From Siphonodentalium dalli (Eukaryota; Mollusca; Scaphopoda; Gadilida; Siphonodentaliidae): DNA of 64,000 bases. Location: positions 51,041,762 through 51,105,761 of the forward strand of contig CP136061.1 of NCBI GenBank assembly GCA_032622095.1. The letters run 5' to 3'. A program made the translations under genes and the position numbers. Shown here one piece after another: positions 55,523 through 64,000 of this stretch (its first letter is position 1; each line of letters begins with the position of its first letter). Below the pieces are notes generated by a model. It worked only from the letters and a program-made list of their open reading frames with translations, did not search any database and was not told the origin of the DNA.

Positions 55523-58500
55523 TCAATATCCATATGGCAGAGTATCCAGGTTATCCAGCCATCTGCGTTTTGTATACACAACTCGGTACTGCTTCTCCTC
55601 AGATCTGTTATATAATTATCTTTTTCCTTTGGACCTACATATTTTTCGAGGATTGGTTGTGGTGATGGGCACTGTACTTCTGGATTCTAACAGATCTTTA
55701 ATCGTGTTGAAATTGATGAACTGTGAATTATCAAAGTTCAAAGAGAAACCCCGAACTTTACACGTCTCTTTTGCTTTATTGGTTCTATAAGCGTAATTCT
55801 TGGGTCCTCCAGAAACAAATTCCTCGATGTATTCATCCGGGTCTAGCTCACTAGTCAACTGTCCCAAATAGTCACCCAGTGGGGGATTAATTTGATCATC
55901 GGTGCTGCTGAATACACAACTATCCGTGTCGTAATATAACACTCTTCTGTCCAAGGAATGAATAACTTCATATAACATTAATCGCGCGTGACACGTCGTG
56001 AACGTGGCCAAATATATGTTATTCGATGATCCACACGGCGCACAGTCATTTCTATAAGTCCACTCCATTTGAAGAATGTCATCGGTTATGACATGAAAAT
56101 TTTCCATTTGTTTTATTGGATTTGAAATGAGTTGGAATAGATTGTCTTGTTCCGATTCATGGAAATATTCGGTCTGTTTGAAATTCTGGTTTTGACCCCA
56201 TTTTCCTCAAAAAGAATTCAGCATCAGCTTGGATATTTGGCGTAATCCTGGATTTCTTTCGATGCTTTCTCGGTCCAGCAATATACCTTCGTTGTCTTTA
56301 TACTCTGTGATGTATTTGTCCATCTCTTCGGTAGATTTTATCCAATCCGGAGGACCGCTAGCCTGCTGCTTGAACTTTAAGAATGTGTTTATATATTCAG
56401 TGAATAATCCATTTTGTTGTCCATAGTCTGACGTTTCTGTCCAATGGTATATTTCATATATTTTGAGAATCTTGTATCCTACTTTGATAGCTGTCTCCAG
56501 TTCAGGAATACACCAAACACCAGTCATAGCTCTCTATTGGCACGTACACGTGCTAGGTCTTTGATTTTCATTATCAGCACAAGTCCTGCACAGTGGAAAC
56601 TTCAGTTTACCGTTGGATCGATACGGTAATACTGGGTGATAGAGTCCATTAGGTGGTAAAATCTTGACTTGAGCTATTCCGAAGTAATCCTTAAGTTCTG
56701 TAATGTCATCGCCCAAAATGATTTTCGGGTGTCCAATCGGGTATCGAGCGTATTTGAGCACAATTGGATAGAGCGACGTGAAGTCAAAATAGTGTATTTT
56801 CTCACCAACGTCAGCTTTGTAGTGTAATTTAGTTGCATTCGTTCTGCCGCTGAAGAAACTGTCTCTAGGCTCTAGTCGTTCAACAATGTCCAAACTACTA
56901 ATGAAATCACGAAGCTCCGGATTAGTCTTTTGGGCAGCGACGAACTCGTGTTCCCAAATGCACACATATTTCAGGCCTCGACTTTCTATATACTTCTACT
57001 TTTTCTGTGTCAGTCCGTATAATTCATTAGGTGTCTGGTTGGTTATCGGATTCTTGACTACGTCTCTATCGTGACTCAGACAAAGTTCACATCCATGGAA
57101 TTGACATCCGTGAAATTCGAATGCCGTGTTTAACTCTTCACAATATCCATCCAATCTGTACTTTGCACCATCGAGTTTCTTTTCACGGCCGTTCAAAGCG
57201 TGAGTTATGTGGATTTTATCTTTGAACATCATCCATTCGAGCCATTGAATCGAACTTTTGCTGTATTGATCTTTATATGATGTCTTGGGGACGCGAGCTA
57301 TCTGTGATTTGAGAAATTCTTTCTCTCGAATTTGTACGTCGCGTTCATCTTCAAGTTTTGTTTCTTGAACCCATTCACCTTTGTATAAAATCGACAAAGT
57401 TCCATCTTTACATTTAGCTGGAAGCCACGTTTTTCCCTTCGGTACTTAGGCGCACTCTCCATTCCTCGTCGACGAACTTCGTTCTGAATATCCCCATACA
57501 TACCGATGCGATGGTAACGTATTGGAATGGATCAACAGCACCAACCAGTTTGAACTTCATATCACCAGAAAACTCGTCAATTACGGGTTGTATATTTCCA
57601 GTCGCGTTCATGATGTGGGTTCTGAATTTTATGCAAGCTTGTCTCAAAATATTGACATCACTACGACAATAATCCGATAATTCTTTCTTGAAGATGAAAA
57701 CTGCATTTGTTTGAGCCGCGTGCCATTTCGTGAAGTCTTTTCGTTCAGCCACACTCATATAATCAGCACCGTAATATTTGGCATCCGGATAGGGTCCTTC
57801 ATAATTCTGGTTGGCTGGTTTATTGAAAAAGTGTGGGAACCATCCTTTTTTCTCGCCATCAAGACCGAATGTTTTTGGTAACAGTGCCAGCTTCATTGGT
57901 AGAAAGCTGAGACTGTCCAGTACTTTGATATGAAGATCTTTTTCCACATATAGGTACATCAATTTGGATCCATTATATATAACTTTGGGTCTCAATGATT
58001 GATCAATGAGATATTCCATGAGAAAATATCCATCGTAACCCTTGAAGTTGTGAGCCAGTGCTATGAATCCCGTATGTTGTTCAGAGAATAACCATTTTCC
58101 AAACTTTTCACCGGTATCAGGACCGCTAAATATAACCTCACGGAGTCCGCATGTATCCGGACATAAATTTCGGTCATTCTTCTTATTCTTCGCATCACCG
58201 TCGTTACAAGCATCACATAGAGGACCGCAATTTCTACAGTTCGGTTTCGTTTCCAGCGATTCATGCATGCATTCGTAGCAAGCTGTTTGGGCGACGAGGA
58301 AGTTGGGTGTATGCTGAACTTTTCCGCACCATGTTTTTAAACAGTTCTGAAAAGTAATAATTGAACGTTTTAACCTCTAGCATTATTGATAATAAAAACA
58401 AAATAAACGTCTACACTTTGTTCAGATAATTATTTAAAAAAAAAAATGTTTTGGTATAGGTTCAACGTTAATAAAGAGCGTTGACGTATTACTATTGTTT

Positions 58501-60586
58501 GGGGGTTGACCCTAAAATTACTTGTTCCAATCTACGTGTCAATAATAAAAATGTATGATGATCAGACCATCGACATATAACCTGTATCATTGACGATTCA
58601 AGCACGCAGATATCAAGTTCAATAAAGTTAAAAATTATATATTATGTTAGTTTACCATATAACAATTACAAAGCTCTTTTCACATAAAATATGTTACACA
58701 TTTTTCAATGTGTCAAGAATTAAAAGTTAATTACTCGGTTTAACATCTGTGCCTCAGTTTAGTTGAATTTTAATATTGAGACCCTTAACTTTGGTCGAAT
58801 TCAAGTATGTAATTGTTATATGGTAATCTCACACGCAGATAAAGTAACAGCTAAAGAGCGTTCCTCGATAATCTAATATAATTTTAAAAATAAAAGAGCG
58901 TCTCTACTTATGCGCGCCGATAATAAAGAGCGTTACGTTATCGTGATTTCGACTGTAATGTGTTACATATATATATATTACAATTAGGCTAAGACTCACC
59001 TGACACCTAGCACATTTCTTGCATATATGATCCTCTTTACAGTCCTGGCAATCCTTTGTATGTAAAGGTGAATATCCGTCTGAACATTCCAGTATATCGT
59101 GTTGAAAGGTTTCAAAGTCAAAGAAACAGAATTTAGCTCTTTCATTGTCAGTAACAGGAGGTATGGCCCTTACATAACATTCGTGTCCTGCCATTGTGTA
59201 TTTGTCACACGATCAACAAAATGTTTCTCCGCACACGTGTTGATTCGAACGTCTTTTCCGTCTCTCCATGACTTTTTTACAGTCCAAACATTTCCACCAT
59301 TTCTCGCAAGGAGCTGTCGTTTCTTTCGAAGATCTGTCAATAGGTTTTGCTTTATGACGCACGAAACATTGATGAGACATACACGTCATGTTACAATCTG
59401 AACAATGTTCTTTGTTTTCACTTTGTTCACATTTATCACTTTTACACACGAAACAGGTACGTTCACAATTATGCTGTCCTTTGTTTGAATAATGTTTTAA
59501 GCAATGCACACAGAAATATGCTGCACTAAAGAATCTCGTTATGGATTGTATAGCGTGGAAATGTTCATTATAGGGTCAGATATAAATATATCACGGGTCT
59601 TTCTGCACCGTCTGTAGGCGCGCTGGTAATGAATTTATTACCTAGTCTAGCACTAACGACTAGTATTGTCAAATTCAGAGTGTCCGCGAATGCTTTTAGG
59701 TCTGCTAAACTGGCTGGTCTGTCTGTTGGTACACCGGCGATGTCACTAATTGCTTTGGCTAATTTTCCTTGCTCAGTGCGTTTTTTGTCCGTCATATGTT
59801 TGTAATAATGGTGCGGTACTTTTCTGTAGTCCATGATGAGCTGTAAATTATTTCTGGTTCCTCTATTCTGTGTTATTTCTAGCCATTCATCAGGACTGCA
59901 AATATTTAATTTACACCAACAAGTGGCGATAGCCCGAGCCATACACATATTGTCGGTATTTTCAATCGTAGCGATCGATGTTTTATTTCTTAGAATGTTA
60001 CTTTCAGAGTGTAACGCCGTTATCCTCTGCCGTACTCCACCTTTAGGTAACTCAATTGTGCCTATATCTATGCTGAAACTTTCAGTGTTTGGTTACTGTT
60101 CAAAACGAGTTCGATTCTGTCAATCACCGTGTTAGTATTTAACGTTTGCAACGTTTGTAACGGAACTATTATTGGGTTGTCCAAACTCTCATGGTGAATG
60201 ATAACTCTGCCAAGATCATTGTCAGCCAAATTTCCACGAGCTCTTTGAATAGTGTCCTCGAACATTGAATGTAGATTCCTGTATATGTCGATTAACTTTT
60301 TATCTTTGTATATTTCATCTAGTTTGATTTCATATGTTCTCTGTGTTGCCAAATTGTTTCCGAAGGTCCGTTCACTTCTTTTGCGAATGCTATATCCGGT
60401 TATTTGATTATCAGAACTGCTGGCTGTTTGACTGTCTGATTTTATGGCTCCTTCGTCTTGATCAGGTGTTTGTTCGTCTTCTCGGTTTTGTAAGCCTGAT
60501 GGTCCAGCTGTATCGGGTTGTGAGTTTGTAACATCATTTTTAGGTGCATCATCTTCTCCGTAAGTTGGAAATATGCGGTAAATCAA
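55523..60586 (-). pseudogene. Protein-primed family-B DNA polymerase, broken
   Basis: On the minus strand the order is: an acidic/Ser-rich N-terminal region (60586-60068), NMCMARAIATC (about 59950), Cys/His-rich zinc motifs (59509-59215), and ExoI FFDFET (about 59119). An intron (58999-58347) follows, then ExoII AHNFKGYDGYF (about 58052), ExoIII YCRSDVNILRQ (about 57660), motif A DFTSLYP (56785), motif B KLMLNSF (about 56220), motif C YYDTDS (55930) and a terminal LPYGY. Lesions: frame breaks near 60066, 59572 and 57432; stops TGA 59213, TAG 56996, TAG 56534, TGA 56207 (within motif B) and TAA 55616. The first ATG is not obvious. It replicates the element from terminal-protein-primed ends; dead as sequenced. 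Confidence 0.9.
58347..58999 (-). other. Spliceosomal intron in the polymerase gene
   Basis: Donor CAG/GTGAGT (intron starts 58999) and acceptor TTACTTTTCAG (ends 58347) bound a 653-base AT-rich intron. It is in phase 0, and polymerase homology resumes without loss on both sides, which supports real splicing. The intron holds three exact AAAGAGCGTT decamers (58473, 58853, 58925) and one near copy (58891). No coding content. Confidence 0.8.
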
Positions 60587-61560
60587 TTTGTCAGTTCAGG
60601 TTCAGTGTGAATTTAGGTAACGAATGTTGATTTTGTGGCACTGGGGTCTAGAGTCGAGACTCGAACGCTCTAACATCTTTGGGAATGGGTCCTAATATGG
60701 TATTTCAATTTGCCAGTTCGGTGTGAATATAAGTAAAGAATGCTGTCTTTGATATGAAAATTGTACATTGAGTGTGGAATCGAAGGAGTACCGGAAAACC
60801 CGGAAGATGGCGAATGGACATTGTCTGACCTCCCGCCACTGGGTACCGTTCAGTAGATTCGCCGGAACTCAGTTAGAAAAACCATTCCCGGGCCGGGACT
60901 AATAGTACAGTGTAAGCAATACTGCCGACGCTAATTATTGCTCTTTTAATCTTTCAGTTGAGAACAATTCTGATAACAAATGTTTAAAAGATAAAAATGT
61001 GCGCGAAGCGTGCGCTGTTTAAGATTATATAAATTGCGCGAAGCGCGCAAAGGGGCAATAGGCCCCTCCTCCGCCAAATAAAGGCTCCCACATGGAACCT
61101 GTTTCAGTTAGAATATTAATAAAGTAAAATATCTTTTATTGAATTAAAGTGTTCTTACAAATGGGCCGCAGTGAAGGGGCTTGTGATCCTTAGGCTTCAT
61201 GCTGAATACAAACTCCAAAGGGGGTCCGTTCACGATCAAAATGTGCCGCTCCCTTCGTCGCTGAGTAAAGGCTCCAAAATTGAGTATGTTTCAGTTAGTA
61301 TGTAGTAATATTTAAAGTAATATACTAATTTTGTTTCGTTCAATATGTGCATGCGCATATGTGGGCTGGGTGTGTACAAAATATTGTTTTTAGTGAAATA
61401 AAGTGTTCCCTCGCGCATCCAGTTACAAAACAGAGAAGCATGACCATTTCATTTCTAATATAGAAATGAGAAAGTGTTCATGACCGCGGACACTAGAACG
61501 TAACAAAGAACATTTATATGCCCGTAATTTTGTGACGGGCAACCCCCTAGTATATTATAA
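60587..61560. repeat. Right flank of the Polinton with local direct repeats
   Basis: Two diverged copies of TCAATTTGNCAGTTC...GTGTGAAT.TA.GTAA.GAATG lie at about 60580-60630 and 60706-60752. Bases 61068-61135 and 61258-61320 share TAAAGGCTCC and TGTTTCAGTTAG.AT. GCGCGAAGCG(C/T)GCGC words recur at 61003-61045. None matches the left side of the element, so these are not its terminal inverted repeats as far as I can see. Confidence 0.5.
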
Positions 61561-62457
61561 AACAACCCGAGTCGTGCTGTTGAGCCATGGTATCAAATGA
61601 ACCACCCATAGATATTTAGAATGGATACATTTTTATGACATTCCGTGGATAGCGTTTATCGAATCGAAGAGATGACTGATCTTCAGTGGTCTCTATGTAG
61701 CAATACACGATTTCATGGGTTTGTGGGAGGGCTCGAAAATAGGATTTTAAACATATAAGGATTATAACTGTCAGCTTTTCTGGGAGTAATGGTTTGTTGG
61801 TTTAATTATTTTATAAAGGTACCATAATATACAAAATGGGATACGAAGTATCTTTTTGCAATATTTTGTGGGCCAGCTATGTATGGCACTCCACCGGAAA
61901 AGAGCCTGATTTATCTCCCTTGAAATCATTCATCTGCACTTCCATGACCAAATTTAAAAATTCATACGATAATTTTTCTTATTTTTAATATATCTTACAT
62001 GTATCTAGGTTCTATCAGCTCATAATGTGACTGTAGACTGACATGAGCTCTGTCATTGTTAGCTACGGGGCCGAAAACGGACACTTTCGGATAAAAAATG
62101 ATTAAAATGAAGATTCTCTACAGTCAGTCTAATGGAGATACTAAACTTGTGATGTGACAATTCCTGCCAAAATACAGACAGTTAATGATCTGACCATTTC
62201 TGTATCTTGTAACCAAGTGTTCGTGTGTTGTTTATCATTGACCAAGGCGTAGCAGAAGGTTCAAAATGTTGAAAATGGCCAGAAATCGTGTATTGCTACC
62301 CTATTGTACAGCCGGATTGTGGTCCGTTATAATGTACGACATAGGAACAAACCACAATTTTGTTTACATGATTAACTAGATACTCAAAAATAAAGATGTG
62401 ATGTATCCAATGTACAATGTACAGCTAGATCTATTGCGATATAACAATATTTATAAT
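61560..62457. other. Non-coding
   Basis: No gene or repeat recognised. Confidence 0.4.
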
Positions 62458-63790
62458 AAAGTCATTTACTTATATATTTCCATGATACTGAGTCAAATGC
62501 CTTTTCGAAATCTAGTAGGAGCAGAAGAGCAGATTTATCAGCTAATTTTATCTTATGGATAATACCATAAATCAGTCTAGTATTGTCTCCAATATAACGA
62601 ATTTGTATATATCGGGTGAAACACTTTTCATCCTTTCAGCTATACAAGAAGACGCTAGTTTATTTGCTGTGTTCAAGAGATATATCTGACGCCAGTTCAT
62701 CAAAGGATGTCTTTAACTGTCCTGTCTCGGAATAAGAGTAATAAGTCCTTGTTTTTGGGGTTATCGATAATTCACAAGTATCAAATGCTTTATCAAGGGA
62801 TTCACACATAATTGAGCCTAAGTTTTTCAAGAATATTCGCGCGGAAATCCACCCAGAACGCTGCACTTATCGTTGTGTGATCTTTTCAGTGCGTCTGTTA
62901 GTACGTTTAGAGTTATCGGTCCTTCTATGCTATTTGCAGTTTCGTTGGCTAGTACTGGATATGTTTCTTCCCAAAGGATAGCATTAATATCAAATTCCAT
63001 TTTTGTAGATGAATAAAGTATTGTAAAATGTTGGTGCTTCATTCGCTTATCAATATGTTTTCGGTGAGAATCAATTGATCTCTAGAAACACAGTTGCGTT
63101 TGTCGAGGTTCAAGAAATATTGTGTGGGTTTTTCTCAATGTTCAATCCACCTGTCTCTAGATAGTATCATTGCCCCACTTGTGTCCTCTTTTATAATTTC
63201 ATAAAGTTCAGAGAAAATTATTTGTAATTTTTCCAATAATTTACCTCTTCCTGTTGAACCTTGGTCCTTGTTTTCAACTAATTTCCAATAATACTTTAGA
63301 TTTGTTCAATTCATCATCTTTCTTTTTGCGTTATCTTTTTCGTGTTGCTGCGAAGTGTATAGCCTATCTCTTATATCCAATAAAAGTGTGTCTAAAAATA
63401 AATTTTTACTAATTTTACAGGTAACATGGCTTTTATTTTCATCATGTATCTTCAGTTTATATTCTTTTCTTAATTAATTCTTTCTGTTATAGAATTTACC
63501 AATGCTGCATATACATTGTCACGAGGTAACGAGGTGTTGAATTTCAAAATTTATGTCAATTTACTTAATATTAATGTGAGAGATATTATCGAGTGATCAG
63601 AATGGTATCCCGGTAATATGTCGGTCCATGCTCCAACTTGACTGAGAAGTTATTCAGATAACATTAAGTAATCTAATCTAGCAATATTTATTGGAGATTT
63701 GATTCTCCATGTATACCGTTTTTCGTTTTTGTTATTGAATCTCCAGGGATCTGCCAGTTTGAGTCTGTCGACAACAAGTCTGCAAATAGC
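62458..63790 (-). pseudogene. L1-like LINE ORF2 fragment, second copy
   Basis: Read on the minus strand: endonuclease C-terminal wording (a GYHSDHSI-type segment near 63590), a linker matching 480-760 of the first copy, then RT entry SIEGPITLNVLTDALKR (62930-62880). It continues with FLKNLGSIMCESLDKAF, RYIGDNTRLIYGI and LLLLDFEKAFDSVSW (about 62500), where homology stops near 62458. Several frameshifts and stops break it. It has the RT N-terminal part that the copy at 1-1299 lost, so the two are complementary relics of one family. Confidence 0.8.
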
Positions 63791-63804
63791 GTGTCTGTCA
63801 TTTG

Positions 63805-63895
63805 CAGAATGAGGTCCCCATATGGTGAATTTAGTGACGCTATCCCACAGAGCGGACTAGCATCACCAAATTCACCCTCTGGATACCTTATTCTG
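63805..63895. repeat. Short imperfect hairpin element
   Basis: GCAGAATGAGGT...GGTGAATTTAGTGACGC (63805-63840) pairs with GCATCACCAAATTCACC...ACCTTATTCTGC (63860-63895) with a few mismatches and a 19-base loop. It may be a MITE fragment inserted upstream of the LINE endonuclease region. Confidence 0.65.
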
Positions 63896-64000
63896 CTCAG
63901 GCCTCATCTTCTGGGTAGTATCAAATTAACATTGTTTTTAGGTACATTTCCATTCTAGGAAGTTTCTATATCGCCTAATTTGCAGAAGATAAAATTCATA

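Larger units (their letters stand above)
45537..60800. mobile_element. Polinton/Maverick (degenerate), approximate extent
   Basis: The segment carries the diagnostic gene set: protein-primed family-B DNA polymerase, retroviral-type integrase with chromodomain, FtsK/HerA-like packaging ATPase, adenain-like cysteine protease and a virus-like major capsid protein. Polintons are self-synthesising transposons related to adintoviruses and integrate as double-stranded DNA. The left limit is set by element-type repeats from 45537; the right limit lies just beyond the 5' end of the polymerase. I could not find terminal inverted repeats or a 6-bp target duplication, so one or both ends may be lost. Several genes are broken, so autonomous mobility is unlikely. 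Confidence 0.9.

Noticed and set aside
55523-60586. Stop-codon recoding (alternative genetic code) to explain in-frame TAG/TGA in the polymerase
   Set aside because: All three stop codons appear, frameshifts are also present, and neighbouring open genes use normal stops.
45537-61560. Terminal inverted repeats of the Polinton
   Set aside because: Comparing the reverse complement of 45.1-46.4 kb with 60.6-61.6 kb by eye gave no convincing match; the similar blocks found (45.95 and 55.3 kb) are in direct orientation.

Overview
The window looks like a stretch of a marine invertebrate genome, most likely a mollusc. That assignment is an inference. It rests on fragments of an F-type lectin/PAN-domain gene, a tRNA-derived SINE, L1-like and Penelope-like retroelements, and many foldback and minisatellite-bearing DNA elements in an AT-rich, intron-rich background. 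No complete host gene is present.

From 1 to about 45 kb and from 61 to 64 kb the sequence is mainly repeats and AT-rich non-coding DNA. Fragments of the same L1-like LINE family lie in the same orientation at both ends (1-1299 and 62458-63790, minus strand). Three minus-strand exons (31553-31758, 9623-9838, 2437-2653) encode the two halves of an F-type lectin domain and a PAN/apple domain, and all join in phase 1. They may belong to one long-intron secreted or membrane lectin gene. The first carries a frame-breaking deletion. Other features are a piggyBac-like MITE with a paralogous empty site (6550-7004), several foldback elements (13.9-15.3, 22.4-23.2, 24.9-25.5 and 39.35-40.6 kb), tandem arrays (18.8-21.2 kb and 34.95-37.9 kb), a Penelope-like GIY-YIG remnant (28.2-28.7 kb) and a paired NRF1/CArG-box cluster (24.04-24.37 kb).

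The main content is a Polinton/Maverick, a virus-like giant DNA transposon, at about 45.5-60.8 kb. Plus-strand genes run from an acidic protein (46.4 kb) through packaging ATPase, a small basic protein, integrase, a membrane/PC4-like protein, a putative minor capsid protein, a small basic protein, the major capsid protein and the adenain-like protease (52.75 kb). Several of these ORFs are packed with 1-32 nt overlaps. On the minus strand follow a TATA-binding-protein-like gene and a tandem PC4-like gene. A GC-rich minisatellite comes next, then a plus-strand F-box-like gene, then protein-primed family-B DNA polymerase on the minus strand (60.6-55.5 kb) with a phase-0 intron. ATPase, integrase, TBP-like gene and polymerase are broken by small lesions, whereas the capsid, protease, PC4-like and F-box-like frames are open.

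The most unusual point is the basal-transcription module. The TBP core-like protein keeps both half-repeats and the four DNA-intercalating phenylalanines. It sits next to a two-domain PC4-like protein, and a third PC4-like domain lies elsewhere in the element. A 10-mer, AAAGAGCGTT, recurs only in the non-coding parts of the element. Together these suggest a Polinton lineage that carried its own initiation factors. Terminal inverted repeats could not be identified, so the element boundaries are approximate.
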